The position numbers were made by a program, and so were the translations under genes. Under the pieces are notes generated by a model, which saw only the letters and a program-made list of their open reading frames with translations, ran no database searches and was not told the DNA's origin. A stretch of 64,000 nucleotides of DNA from NCBI RefSeq assembly GCF_002214385.1, contig NZ_CP014855.1, positions 1,488,001 to 1,552,000 on the forward strand, read 5' to 3'. The stretch comes from Thermococcus gorgonarius (GTDB taxonomy: Archaea > Methanobacteriota_B > Thermococci > Thermococcales > Thermococcaceae). Positions 1 through 8,393 of this stretch are shown here, piece by piece (positions within the stretch are counted from its first letter, which is position 1; every line of letters begins with the position of its first letter).

Positions 1-1218
1 GGCACTGTCGTCGCCCTAGCCGGCTTCATCTTCATGTTCTATGGCATGGAGTACATGAGCGGGAGAAACGTAGGACATCCGGTTGGAAAGGGGCGCGGTC
101 TCTTCTACGCCTGGATGACGCTCTTTGAGGGGGCAACACTCGGCTTCATTTACTCCTCCACATTCCTCGGCCTGCTCATCTTCTTCGAGCTGATGGGCCT
201 GGCCTGTTGGGGTGTGGTGAGTTACTACAACACTCCTGCAGGGAGGAGGGCAGGCTTCAAGGCCTTCATAATCCCGAACGTCGGGGCGATGATAGGCTTC
301 TACACGGCCATAGGGATTGGAATAACCCAGCTCCACGATTTAAGCCTCTTCTCGCTCTCCCACGTTTCCGATTCGGTAAAACCCTGGCTGTTTCTGGCTC
401 TGCTCATAGCCGGCTACACAAAGAGCGCCCAGTTTCCGACCTACTCGTGGATTCCCGACGCGATGGAGGCCCCAACTCCAGCGAGTGCATTCCTCCACGG
501 CGCGGCGATGGTCGAGATGGGCGTTTATCTTGTTGCAAGAGTGCTACAGTTCATCGGGACTCTGCCAACGTGGATCTTCTACTTCATGGCCGTGATGGTC
601 TCGCTCACTCTGCTCATCCCGATACTCAACTACCCTGTCCAGAACGACGCCAAGAGGCTTTTGGCTTATTCAACGGTCGCTGAAGCTGGAATAATGTTCG
701 TCGGCCTGACCTTTGCCTCCCTTGGCCTCGAAGTGGGCCTCAAAGCGGCCATGTTCCAGCTCACCACCCACGCCTTCGTCAAGGGATTGGCTTTCCTCAC
801 CGCAGGAACCTTCACCTACTCCCTCGGGACCCTCGACATGAGGAAGATCAGCGGTCTAAAGGAGGTTCTCCCGATCAACGCCCTCGCCTGGAGTGTTGCC
901 CTTCTCGGTCTTGCGGGCCTTCCGCCGATGGCCATAGCCTTCAGCAAGGCGGAGCTTTTAACGGGCTTGGATGCCCTCAAGACAACTCCCGTTGCGTGGC
1001 TCCCAATCCTCATGGTCTTAGCTGATTCGGCAGTGTTCCTCTGGGTCGGCGTCAAGTGGATAACCCGGAACGTCTTTGGAAAGAAGAGTGTCGAGATGGC
1101 CAGTACGCACCCAATAATAACGGCCTCGCTGATAATGCTTATCATTCTCGTCTTCATCGTTCCCTACCTGGCCTATCCTCTCGTCCATGAAATAGGCTTC
1201 TTCGGGGGTGGGCACTGA
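1..1218 (+). CDS. Proton/ion antiporter-like membrane subunit (NuoL/NuoM/MrpD family), 5' end outside window
   Basis: The frame is open from base 1, so the gene is truncated by the window edge; 405 codons are visible. The protein is a string of hydrophobic helices of the complex I/Mrp antiporter family. The family signatures are a helix with a channel lysine followed by WIPDAMEAPTPASAFLH, then KRLLAYSTVAEAG, then a helix with HAFVKGLAFL carrying the second channel lysine. Its stop overlaps the next start (TGATG at 1216-1220), so it belongs to the operon running to 7321. In Thermococcales such subunits precede the Mnh module of formate- or CO-dependent hydrogenase complexes; the catalytic genes would be upstream of the window, so the complex type is inference. 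Confidence 0.85.
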   Translation, partial: GTVVALAGFIFMFYGMEYMSGRNVGHPVGKGRGLFYAWMTLFEGATLGFIYSSTFLGLLIFFELMGLACWGVVSYYNTPAGRRAGFKAFIIPNVGAMIGFYTAIGIGITQLHDLSLFSLSHVSDSVKPWLFLALLIAGYTKSAQFPTYSWIPDAMEAPTPASAFLHGAAMVEMGVYLVARVLQFIGTLPTWIFYFMAVMVSLTLLIPILNYPVQNDAKRLLAYSTVAEAGIMFVGLTFASLGLEVGLKAAMFQLTTHAFVKGLAFLTAGTFTYSLGTLDMRKISGLKEVLPINALAWSVALLGLAGLPPMAIAFSKAELLTGLDALKTTPVAWLPILMVLADSAVFLWVGVKWITRNVFGKKSVEMASTHPIITASLIMLIILVFIVPYLAYPLVHEIGFFGGGH

Positions 1219-3095
1219 TGGAGCCACTCACGATGCTCAACCTTGCCCTCCTCCTTCTCTTCACGGGCGCGCTCGTTGCCCTCTTCAAGGGTGGCAGGAT
1301 AGCTTACCTCTTCACGCTCTCCGCATCTATCCCCATCTTCCTTGTCTCAATAGCCGGCATTGACGGCTTTAAGGGTGAAATACTTCCCTTCCTGCCGACT
1401 GGCGTTGACGTTGACCCCCTCTCCGCTCTCTTCCTGATGGTTCTGGCCTTTCTCACCTTCTCCATATCGCTCTACCTCCTCGATTATAGAGTCAGGGGAG
1501 ACGAGCGCTACCTCGGCCTCTCCGTCAACATGGCGCTGCTCTCTGCCCTGCTCTTCATCACCACAGACGACCTCGAGAGGCTCACCCTCGCCTACGAACT
1601 CTTCGCCGTCTTCACCTTTGTCCTGATTCTCACGTCAGAGACGAAAGGCTCGAGGAAGGCGGCGTGGAGGTACATCGTCTTAACCCAGCTCTTCGGCATA
1701 ATCCCCCTTCTCACAGCGACCTCCCTGGCTCACGCCGCCGGTGCTTTAACCTTTGAAGAGCTTAGAGCAAACCTCGCGAACCTCCCGGTTGGCCTCTGGG
1801 TCATGTATGCCCTCTACCTCTCGGCCTTCCTCGTTAGGGCTGGCGTTTTTCCCTTCCACACATGGGTTGCTAGAACCTACCGCTCGGTCCCTAGTCCCCT
1901 CATCCCAGTCTTCATCGTCGGTGAGGGCTTCGGCTTCTATGGCATTCTCAGGATGACGGAGTTCGTCCTTCCGACCTCGAAAACTGTGGGATACGTTATA
2001 GCCTCTCTCGGTGCAGTTTCAGCCTTTGCAACGCTCTACTCCTTCCGAGAGATAAGACTCAAGAGGAAGTTCGCCCACCACAGCATAATGGACGTTGGAA
2101 TCGCTTTCTTTGCCTTGGGTGCTTCTATGGTCCTCGGCGGAACCGCGGAAACGATAGTCCTCATCGGAGCACTCCTCCACATTCTCTACCAAGCCCTTTA
2201 CAAGAGCGCGGTTTTCTTCGGGCTTGGTGCGATAGAGCACTACGGCGAGGAACCCAACATCTGCTCGATTAGAAAGCTCCTCAAGGGGCACGTGATTTCC
2301 CTCCTCATCTCGCTCTCGGTCTTCTCAATGGCGGGCGTTCCCCCCTTAGCCGCCTTCGTCTCCAAGTGGCCGATATTTGAAGGCATAGCAACCTCAAAGG
2401 ACATTCTCCTCTGGCTCATGATGCTGACTGTGGCCTTCCTCAGCCTATTCCCTATGGCCTCGATACTCCAGATACGGCGCCTCAACAGGGAGCTGTGCAA
2501 GAGAGAGGTCGAGAGAGAGGAGATACCGCTCATGATAAGAACGGTCACGGGAATAGTCGCGATAGCTGGCTTCACCGTTGCCGTTTTCCCGCTCCTCATC
2601 CACCCATGGCTGGCCTCGGCCATAGAGGAGATAGGCGGTCCGATTCCCGAGACCCCAACTGGAGTCTTCTTTGCTTCCCCGTCTTTCCTGGTGGCGATAA
2701 CCCTTCTCGTTGCTGCCCCGCTGGCTGGCTGGAGGGTCGGCAGGGTTCCAACGGACAGGGTTAGCGAGCTCCTCCTTATCTTCTATAACATGGGGGACAT
2801 ACTGAAGGAGGCCTTCGGCTTTTTCCTTGACGAGTTCAGGAAAGCTTACATTCGCTACGTTCTCCCAATCATAAAAGTTGTTCCAAGGTACGAACTTCCG
2901 CTGGTGAAGGACGTTGACGACGCCTTCGACTATCCCGTGAGGCACCTCGACGAGGCCATGTTCATGCCGCTGATAAGGGCCGTAGAGCGGCTCGCTCGCT
3001 GGGGTAAAAGCAGAAACCTCGACATGAACGCGCTCATAGGCGGTTTTGCGGTGGCGATGGCCGTGTTAATAGTCCTGCTGGGGGTGTTTGCATGA
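1218..3095 (+). CDS. Large NuoL-like antiporter subunit with C-terminal arm
   Basis: 625-residue polytopic protein of the complex I/Mrp antiporter family, longer than the usual 480-520. The core keeps the helix HILYQALYKSAVFF with a channel lysine. At the site where relatives have K-SAQFP-HSWLPDAM it reads LVRAGVFPFHTWVARTYRS, so Arg replaces the usual Lys. After the last core helix there is an amphipathic stretch around residues 515-560 (MGDILKEAFGFFLDEFRKA) and a final membrane helix at the C terminus, reminiscent of the NuoL lateral arm. It overlaps both neighbours and is cotranscribed with them. Likely role: membrane arm of an energy-converting hydrogenase/antiporter complex. Family certain, exact subunit name unsure. 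Confidence 0.82.
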   Translation: MEPLTMLNLALLLLFTGALVALFKGGRIAYLFTLSASIPIFLVSIAGIDGFKGEILPFLPTGVDVDPLSALFLMVLAFLTFSISLYLLDYRVRGDERYLGLSVNMALLSALLFITTDDLERLTLAYELFAVFTFVLILTSETKGSRKAAWRYIVLTQLFGIIPLLTATSLAHAAGALTFEELRANLANLPVGLWVMYALYLSAFLVRAGVFPFHTWVARTYRSVPSPLIPVFIVGEGFGFYGILRMTEFVLPTSKTVGYVIASLGAVSAFATLYSFREIRLKRKFAHHSIMDVGIAFFALGASMVLGGTAETIVLIGALLHILYQALYKSAVFFGLGAIEHYGEEPNICSIRKLLKGHVISLLISLSVFSMAGVPPLAAFVSKWPIFEGIATSKDILLWLMMLTVAFLSLFPMASILQIRRLNRELCKREVEREEIPLMIRTVTGIVAIAGFTVAVFPLLIHPWLASAIEEIGGPIPETPTGVFFASPSFLVAITLLVAAPLAGWRVGRVPTDRVSELLLIFYNMGDILKEAFGFFLDEFRKAYIRYVLPIIKVVPRYELPLVKDVDDAFDYPVRHLDEAMFMPLIRAVERLARWGKSRNLDMNALIGGFAVAMAVLIVLLGVFA

Positions 3096-3376
3096 ACTTT
3101 GAGAGTGCCTTCCTAAACGTCCTGTACTTTTCAGCCGTCATCTACGCCTTAGCTTTCATCCTATACGGAATAAGGGCAATCAAGGGGCCGACGACGGCGG
3201 ACATTATCTTGGCCGTGGACTGCCTCTCCTTTGACATGGCGGCGTTCATGGTGGTTCTCGGCATCTACTTCAAGTCGATAATGCTCGCGAGCGGTGCGAT
3301 AATCCTAGCCCTCTGGGCCTTCATGCTCGACGTCTACTACACCAAATACGTCCTCTACGGGGAGGTGGAGGTATGA
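3092..3376 (+). CDS. mnhF: MrpF/MnhF-like antiporter subunit
   Basis: 94-residue protein with three predicted membrane helices. The motif KGPTTADIILAVDCLSF around residues 30-46 corresponds to the MrpF signature G-P-x-x-x-D-R-x-x-A-x-D, although the Arg of the signature is Ile here. MrpF is one of the small hydrophobic subunits that build the ion-translocating core of Mrp-type Na+/H+ antiporters. ATGA overlaps with the genes on both sides indicate translational coupling. First gene of a seven-gene F-G-DUF4040-B-C-E-D module. Confidence 0.82.
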   Translation: MNFESAFLNVLYFSAVIYALAFILYGIRAIKGPTTADIILAVDCLSFDMAAFMVVLGIYFKSIMLASGAIILALWAFMLDVYYTKYVLYGEVEV

Positions 3377-3828
3377 TCGAAGAAATCATCTTCATCCTCG
3401 GCTCAATCGCGATACTTCTCGGGGCAATATATGACCTCATAGCCGCGATAGGTCTCCTCCGCTTTCCGGATTTCTATATGAGGAGCCACGCCGCTACCGT
3501 TGGAACCATCGGGGGTGCCGCTTTACCCGTCTTTGGTGCTGGACTGGTTGCACTCGTCTATCACCCGCTCGGGGAGCAGAGGTTCTTCATGGCGGGAATA
3601 GCGTTCACAGTTGGTGCCCTCATACTCCTAATAGCCCCGACCGGCTCACATTCTCTTGTCTCCGCTGTGTACTTCGGAAAGGTCGGCAAAAAGCCCAAGT
3701 TAGTGGTTGACCAGCTGGAGGAAGACCTTCCGAAGAGGAGCGACGTTGCTGAACTCGTGAGAGAGCACGAGGAGGTTCCCGGGGAAGAGGAGGAGCCCAA
3801 GTTCTCATTCAGGAGGGTTGAGAGATGA
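3373..3828 (+). CDS. mnhG: MrpG/MnhG-like antiporter subunit with C-terminal extension
   Basis: 151 residues; three membrane helices in the first 100 with the MrpG pattern GLLRFPDFYMRSHAATVG around residues 28-45. The usual MrpG ends shortly after the third helix, near 110-125 residues. Here a charged cytoplasmic tail of about 45 residues rich in Lys/Glu follows (KPKLVVDQLEEDLPKRSD onward). MrpG contributes to the membrane part of Mrp antiporters. ATGA overlaps at both ends place it firmly in the operon. Confidence 0.82.
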   Translation: MIEEIIFILGSIAILLGAIYDLIAAIGLLRFPDFYMRSHAATVGTIGGAALPVFGAGLVALVYHPLGEQRFFMAGIAFTVGALILLIAPTGSHSLVSAVYFGKVGKKPKLVVDQLEEDLPKRSDVAELVREHEEVPGEEEEPKFSFRRVER

Positions 3829-4082
3829 TAGAGCTTCACCTTCTTATACTGGCAATAGTCGTTTCCTTCGGTTTCGTGTTCAGCTACTTAGCTATGAAGG
3901 AGCACGACTTGCTGAAGGCATTAGCTTTAAGCTCTGTCCAGTCCACTTTCTTCGCCCTCGGCTTCTACATCTTAGCTGCTCCGGACATAGTCTTAGCATA
4001 CCTCGCCATAGCGGTTGGAGCCTACACCGCCCTCGTCATCCTCGCGATAAGCAAGACCGAAAGGTACGAGGTGGGAGAATGA
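3825..4082 (+). CDS. DUF4040 / MbhD-like antiporter subunit
   Basis: 85-residue three-helix protein equivalent to MbhD of the membrane-bound hydrogenase and to the DUF4040 part of MrpA. The recognisable stretch is FYILAAPDIVLAYLAIAVGAYTAL, in which relatives carry APDVAIAEAAVG (compare the second copy at 42280). It ends with KTERYEVGE and its stop overlaps the next ATG. It probably forms part of the ion channel near the MrpB subunit. Confidence 0.82.
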   Translation: MIELHLLILAIVVSFGFVFSYLAMKEHDLLKALALSSVQSTFFALGFYILAAPDIVLAYLAIAVGAYTALVILAISKTERYEVGE

Positions 4083-4846
4083 AGCGAGACGTAATAGTTG
4101 CTCTTTCATTCCTCATAGCCTTCCTCTTCATAGCCTACGCCGTAACGGCCAGAAACGTCCTCGGCATCGGCGGAGCCGAACTCAGACCCCTCGGCGAGTT
4201 CTATTTAAGCCACTCCTTCGCCCACGAAGGCCTGACCAGCCACAGTCCAGAGGTAGTTACTGCCATAGTCTGGAACTACCGCGGCTTCGATACGCTCTTC
4301 GAGACCTTCGTGTTCTTCCTGGCCATAATGGGCGCCCTGAGCGTTCTCCGCCTCGATGGAGAGCAACTTAAGCAGGCGAGGGAGCTTGAGGCAGCGATGC
4401 CTCACAGGATGATGGACCTTATTGTTAGGGCAACGACCAAGCTGGTCGTGATAATGATCGTCGCGATTTCAGCCTCGATAGCCCTCCACGGCCACCTAAC
4501 CCCCGGCGGCGGCTTCCAGGGCGGTTCTGCTATGGCGGTAGCAGCTCTGCTCCTCTTCGCGGCCTTCAGCAAGTTCACGCTGGAAAGAAAGGGACTTACA
4601 CTTAAGCACACTATCTCGGCCTACGCGCTTGGTTTAGCCATTATCCTTGCGACCGTCTTAGCTCCTGTCTTCCTCTACGGTGGCAAAATCCTTGAGATAA
4701 ACCTCCTGCCGGGAGAGACTGGACTCTTTAACCTCGACGTTGGCGAGTACACCGCTGTCACCTTCGGCTTCCTCACGGTGTTCCTCGTCCTCGGAATCCC
4801 GGAGTGGGTCTTCAAAGCTGTTTTAAGGAGGGAGCTGAATGATTAG
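4079..4846 (+). CDS. mnhB: MrpB/MnhB-like subunit fused to an MbhE-like N-terminal domain
   Basis: The ATG at 4079 overlaps the previous TGA and gives 255 residues. The first ~95 residues resemble MbhE: one membrane helix, a loop with GEFYLSHSFAHEGL, then WNYRGFDTLFETFVFF and a second helix. The remainder is MnhB with the hallmark ALHGHLTPGGGFQGGSAMA. In the mbh operon these two units are separate genes (42540 and 42832), so this operon carries the fused form. Function: membrane subunit of an Mrp-type Na+/H+ antiporter module. A frame open further upstream to 3818 runs over the preceding gene and is not used. Confidence 0.85.
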   Translation: MKRDVIVALSFLIAFLFIAYAVTARNVLGIGGAELRPLGEFYLSHSFAHEGLTSHSPEVVTAIVWNYRGFDTLFETFVFFLAIMGALSVLRLDGEQLKQARELEAAMPHRMMDLIVRATTKLVVIMIVAISASIALHGHLTPGGGFQGGSAMAVAALLLFAAFSKFTLERKGLTLKHTISAYALGLAIILATVLAPVFLYGGKILEINLLPGETGLFNLDVGEYTAVTFGFLTVFLVLGIPEWVFKAVLRRELND

Positions 4847-5225
4847 CCTCCTGCTGGCCTACATCACAATAACGCTGTTCGCCATGATACTATTAGGGAT
4901 CTACGGCGTCGCTACCCGCTCCAACCTGATCAAGAAAATCATCATGCTCAACGTCATGGGAGATGCGATAAACATGCTGTTCATCCTCATAGGCTACCGC
5001 CTCGTCTTCCCGGTCTTCCCGCCCATCTACGAGAGCCACATAACCTTCGAGGAATTTCTGAGCAGGGCAGTTGACCCGGTGCCCCAGGCACTGGTTCTCA
5101 CCGCGGTCGTCATAGGCATGGCCATGAACATACTCCTAACAACTTATGCGATACAGTTCTACCGCCTCCACGGAACCGTTGATGCGAGGGACATGGCCGA
5201 GGTGGTTGGGGGTGAGGATTTATGA
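4839..5225 (+). CDS. mnhC: MrpC/MnhC-like antiporter subunit (NuoK family)
   Basis: 128 residues with three membrane helices of the NuoK/MrpC type: GIYGVATRSNLIKKIIMLNVMGDAIN near residues 20-45 and DPVPQALVLTAVVIGMAMN near residues 78-96, the standard family signature. A good ribosome site (AAGGAGGGAG) sits inside the end of the preceding gene. NuoK-like subunits carry conserved acidic residues used in proton translocation. Overlaps at both ends indicate an operon. Confidence 0.87.
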   Translation: MISLLLAYITITLFAMILLGIYGVATRSNLIKKIIMLNVMGDAINMLFILIGYRLVFPVFPPIYESHITFEEFLSRAVDPVPQALVLTAVVIGMAMNILLTTYAIQFYRLHGTVDARDMAEVVGGEDL

Positions 5226-5725
5226 ACCCGCTCAGGAGGTTCTCTCCGGCGACATTCGTCATAGTCCTCGCGGTTTACCTGTTCTACACTGGCTCAGTGA
5301 GCGAGTACGATCTCGTAACGGGATCGATAGTGGCTTTAATCGTTTCCTTCCTCGTCGGCCACTGGCTTGTGAAGAACGAGCTTAAGTTCTTCTCTCCAAG
5401 GAGATGGTTCTACGCGATAATCTACGGTCTCCGCTACTTCCTAATCGAAGAGACCAAGACCCACATTGACGTCGCCAAGAGGGTCTTCACACTCAAGGCC
5501 AACCCCGGCATAGTGAGAATCCCGCTTGAGGTGGAGAACGACTACGGAAAGGTGCTCGTTGCCAACTCGATAACAAACACCCCGGGAACCATTGTAGTTG
5601 ACATAAGCGACGACGGAAAGTGGCTCTACGTCCACTGGATAGACGTTTCCACGCTCGACGAGAAGGAAGTGAAGGAGAACGTTGTTTCCTACTTCGAGGA
5701 CTACGCGAAGAAAATATTCGACTGA
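5222..5725 (+). CDS. mnhE: MrpE/MnhE-like antiporter subunit
   Basis: 167 residues. Two N-terminal membrane helices are followed by a cytoplasmic domain with the MrpE pattern NPGIVRIPLEVENDYGKVLVANSITNTPGT and VDISDDGKWLYVHWI (read in parts). MrpE is needed for assembly or stability of Mrp antiporters. It starts at an ATGA overlap. A second copy, mbhA at 41152, shares the same VRVPVDLEND and NSITLTPGT motifs. Confidence 0.88.
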   Translation: MNPLRRFSPATFVIVLAVYLFYTGSVSEYDLVTGSIVALIVSFLVGHWLVKNELKFFSPRRWFYAIIYGLRYFLIEETKTHIDVAKRVFTLKANPGIVRIPLEVENDYGKVLVANSITNTPGTIVVDISDDGKWLYVHWIDVSTLDEKEVKENVVSYFEDYAKKIFD

Positions 5726-5734
5726 GGTGAGAGC

Positions 5735-7321
5735 ATGGAGGTTGGAATAGTCCCGGTCATACCCCTTGGCTTCGCCTTCTTCCTGCCGTTCCTATCAATA
5801 GCAACGAGGAAAAACAAAAAAGTCATCGTAGGTTACGCTTTGACGGTCCTCACCACGGCTTTCTTGGCTTCACTCTGGCTCTTTGAAAGGGTTTACTCCT
5901 CAAACGAACCCCTCGTCTACGCCTTCGGAAACTGGATAGCTCCGATAGGTATAGTCTTCGAGGTTGACAGGTTCTCGGCAACGCTCGTCCTTACCGCTTC
6001 GCTCGGCTTCCTCCTCGCTGGAATCTACTCGGCCAAGTATCTGTCGGAGTGGAACGGTTTAGAGTTCTTCTACACCTTCCTCCTGGGCTTAGAGGCCGGA
6101 AACCTCGGCGTCTTCATGACGGGAGATGCCTTCAACGTCTTCGTCATGTTCGAGGTCATGGGGGCGAGTGCGTACGCGATAGTGGGCTTTTACAGGACGA
6201 GGAGCGAGGCAATAGAGGGCGCCTTCAAATACGGCGTCAGCGGTGCCGTAGCTACCAGTCTCTACTTCTTGGCCCTGGGCTTCGTCTACGCATCCTTCGG
6301 AACGCTCAACATGGCCGACTTAAGTGCCAAGTTCCACGGGATGAGCTTCCCTGTAACGACTAGGCTCTTCGGCGACCCGACGCTCGCCTTAGCCCTCTTC
6401 TTTGCACTGACGATCTCGATGGTGATAGTCAAGAGCGCCATCTTCCCGGGCCACTACTGGCTTCCAGACGCTTACCAGGGTGCTCCAATACCGGTTGGAG
6501 CGGTGCTGAGCGGCTTCATCGAGGCAGCTGGAATATACGTTTTAGCTAGATACCTCTACACGCTCTTCCACGGCCTTCCATTTGACTGGACCCTCTCGCT
6601 CGTCTTCTTCACCCTTGGAGCGGCAACGGCCTTCCTCGGCTCCATAATGATGCTCGTTCAGAAGGATGTGAAGAGGCTCATCGCTTACTCAACGATACTA
6701 CATATGGGGTACCTTTTCATGACCCTCGGCGTCGGAACCCAGCTGGCCCTCATCGCGATAGACTTCCACCTCGTCAACCACGCCATAGCCAAGATGCTCC
6801 TCTTCTTCACGGTAGGGGCATTCATATACCGCGCCGGCACGAGCAGAATTGAGGAGCTGGCTGGAATAGGAAGGGCCATGCCAGTAAACACCTTCCTCTT
6901 TGGAATAGCCACGCTAAGCCTCGTTGGAGTGCCGCCGCTCAACGTCTTCTTCGGGAAGATGCTCATCTTCGACGCTTTGATGCAGGTGAGTCCATGGCTG
7001 GCCTCTGTCGTTGTTATAACGAGCGCCATAGCGGCGTGGGCCTATTTCAAGGCCTTCCTCTACCTCTGGCGCGGGAAGCCGAGCGAGGGCCACGGACACG
7101 GTCACGAGGAGCATGGAGGTAAGGAGAAAGCGAAATGGGACGTTGGGGAAGTCTGGACCTTCAACGCCGTCGGGGTGGTTTTGGCGGCTCTGGTTATCGC
7201 CCTCGGCATATTCGCTCCGGTGCTGATAGACAGGGTCTTCCATCCTGCTGCGGCCCAGGCGATGGACTATCAGGGTTACATAGAGGCTGTGAAAAAGCTT
7301 GCCGAAGCTGTTCTTCATTAG
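5735..7321 (+). CDS. mnhD: MrpD/MnhD-like antiporter subunit, last gene of the module
   Basis: 528 residues, ~14 membrane helices. Family motifs: VKSAIFPGHYWLPDAYQGAP (channel Lys, near residue 232), KRLIAYSTILHMGYLF and FHLVNHAIAKMLLFF with the second channel Lys. It should form an ion-pumping channel of the Mrp module. Start chosen at ATG 5735 behind GAGGTGAGAGC. An unusual hydrophilic loop near residues 448-465 is rich in His (EGHGHGHEEHGG) and lies between the last helices. A T-rich tract follows the stop. Paralogous to mbhH at 43640. Confidence 0.9.
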   Translation: MEVGIVPVIPLGFAFFLPFLSIATRKNKKVIVGYALTVLTTAFLASLWLFERVYSSNEPLVYAFGNWIAPIGIVFEVDRFSATLVLTASLGFLLAGIYSAKYLSEWNGLEFFYTFLLGLEAGNLGVFMTGDAFNVFVMFEVMGASAYAIVGFYRTRSEAIEGAFKYGVSGAVATSLYFLALGFVYASFGTLNMADLSAKFHGMSFPVTTRLFGDPTLALALFFALTISMVIVKSAIFPGHYWLPDAYQGAPIPVGAVLSGFIEAAGIYVLARYLYTLFHGLPFDWTLSLVFFTLGAATAFLGSIMMLVQKDVKRLIAYSTILHMGYLFMTLGVGTQLALIAIDFHLVNHAIAKMLLFFTVGAFIYRAGTSRIEELAGIGRAMPVNTFLFGIATLSLVGVPPLNVFFGKMLIFDALMQVSPWLASVVVITSAIAAWAYFKAFLYLWRGKPSEGHGHGHEEHGGKEKAKWDVGEVWTFNAVGVVLAALVIALGIFAPVLIDRVFHPAAAQAMDYQGYIEAVKKLAEAVLH

Positions 7322-7328
7322 ATGCTTT

Positions 7329-7348
7329 TGATCTTTCTTTTCTCAAGT
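7329..7348 (+). terminator. Likely T-rich terminator of the Mrp operon
   Basis: A T-rich stretch (TTGATCTTTCTTTTCTC) begins a few bases after the mnhD stop, as expected for archaeal transcription termination. The rest of the 182-bp gap up to the convergent peroxiredoxin gene shows no gene. Confidence 0.45.
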
Positions 7349-7503
7349 CGATAGGTCGGGCTTCGAGGTTTTCCATTCCTCCGGGAACTCGCCTGTGAAA
7401 GGAGTTGCATCAAAACTGCAATTGAGTCAAACAATAGGATGTTTGGGGGCGATACTGGAATCAATCTTCAAATGAGACAGAAGAACAGAAAAGGAAGAAA
7501 AGC

Positions 7504-8154
7504 TCACTCGAGCTTCTTGTAGCAGAACCACCAGTCGTAGCACTCGATCTCGCCCTTGGCCTTGGCCTCCTCGCGCTGCTTGACCTCTTCGACGGTGCTG
7601 GCCGGTGGGACGATGGCCTTGTCCCCGATGAGCTCGTTGTTGGGCCACTTGTGCGGAAGTGCAACGCCCTTCTCGGTGCTTATCTTGAGGGCCTTGACGA
7701 GCCTGAGTATCTCGTCCCAGTCCCTGCCGACCTCGGCCGGGTAGTAGACGATGGCCCTGATGACACCCTTGTCGTCAACGACAAAAACGGCCCTAGCGGT
7801 GTTCGTTGAGCCGCTCGGGATCATGCCGAGCTTGTCTGCGAGCTCGCCGCGGTCGTCGGCTATGACCGGGAAGGTTATCTCCTCGCCGAGGTTCTCCTTT
7901 ATCCACTCCATCCACTTGATGTGGCTGAAGACCTGGTCAACGCTCAGTCCGATGGGCTCGACGCCGAGCTTTCTGAATTCCTCGGCGCGCTTCTGCATGG
8001 CGTAGAACTCGGTCGTACAGACCGGGGTGAAGTCGGCCGGGTGGCTGAAGAGCACGAACCACTTGCCCTGCTCGGCGAAGTAGTCCGGGAGTTTTATTAC
8101 TCCGTGGGTGGTCTTGACCTCAACCTCTGGGAACTTTTCTCCTATGACGACCAT
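7504..8154 (-). CDS. Peroxiredoxin (alkyl hydroperoxide reductase, archaeal Prx6 subfamily)
   Basis: 216 residues, the usual length. The peroxidatic Cys46 sits in [13 protein letters not shown]. Two further cysteines, C205 and C211, lie in the C-terminal [13 protein letters not shown], as in the decameric archaeal peroxiredoxins in which C205/C211 form the resolving disulfide. It reduces H2O2 and organic peroxides in the cytosol with electrons from a thioredoxin-like system. The ATG is preceded by GAGGTGATGAAAG. Its promoter (TTTATATA near 8208-8219) overlaps the inverted repeat AAACC-TTTC-GGTTT. Monocistronic, oxidative-stress role. Confidence 0.95.
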   Translation of the reverse strand: MVVIGEKFPEVEVKTTHGVIKLPDYFAEQGKWFVLFSHPADFTPVCTTEFYAMQKRAEEFRKLGVEPIGLSVDQVFSHIKWMEWIKENLGEEITFPVIADDRGELADKLGMIPSGSTNTARAVFVVDDKGVIRAIVYYPAEVGRDWDEILRLVKALKISTEKGVALPHKWPNNELIGDKAIVPPASTVEEVKQREEAKAKGEIECYDWWFCYKKLE

Positions 8155-8207
8155 CTTTCATCACCTCTCGTTTTTCTGTGTCGTCTTCACTATAAACCTG
8201 GTGGGTT

Positions 8208-8229
8208 CGAATATATAAACCTTTCGGTT
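8208..8229 (-). promoter_or_regulatory. Peroxiredoxin promoter with overlapping inverted repeat
   Basis: On the minus strand GGTTTATATATTCG reads as BRE/TATA about 55-65 bases upstream of the peroxiredoxin ATG. The BRE side overlaps the palindrome AAACCTTTCGGTTT (8216-8229). This resembles the AACCTTTGGTT core of the SurR sites at 40945 and 41025, but the spacing is one base longer. Regulation by a redox regulator is only a suggestion. Confidence 0.4.
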
Positions 8230-8330
8230 TGATATCGTCCAAAATTGAGGATTTAAAAGAACATGAAATAGCCCCTTATCCCGGAATCAAAGGCATCCTA
8301 GGCCCTCTAAATACACACATGTGGGTAAGA

Positions 8331-8360
8331 TTGTCCGAATTTTGGACAAAGCTTTTAAAG
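8331..8360 (+). promoter_or_regulatory. Palindromic operator candidate abutting the NBP35/Mrp ATPase promoter
   Basis: TTGTCCGAATTTTGGACAA (8331-8349) is a 19-bp near-perfect palindrome directly in front of the TATA-like GCTTTTAAAG (8351-8360). It would cover the BRE. A half site, GTCCAAAATTG, recurs at 8237. Together with the RBS GAGGTGG at 8380 this supports the start at 8394. Confidence 0.5.
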
Positions 8361-8393
8361 TTCCAGCCCAATGGAAAGTTGAGGTGGTTTAAG

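Noticed and set aside
3818-4078. Long N-terminal extension of the MnhB-like gene
   Set aside because: The extension runs through the DUF4040 gene in another frame; the ATGA at 4079 is the natural start.
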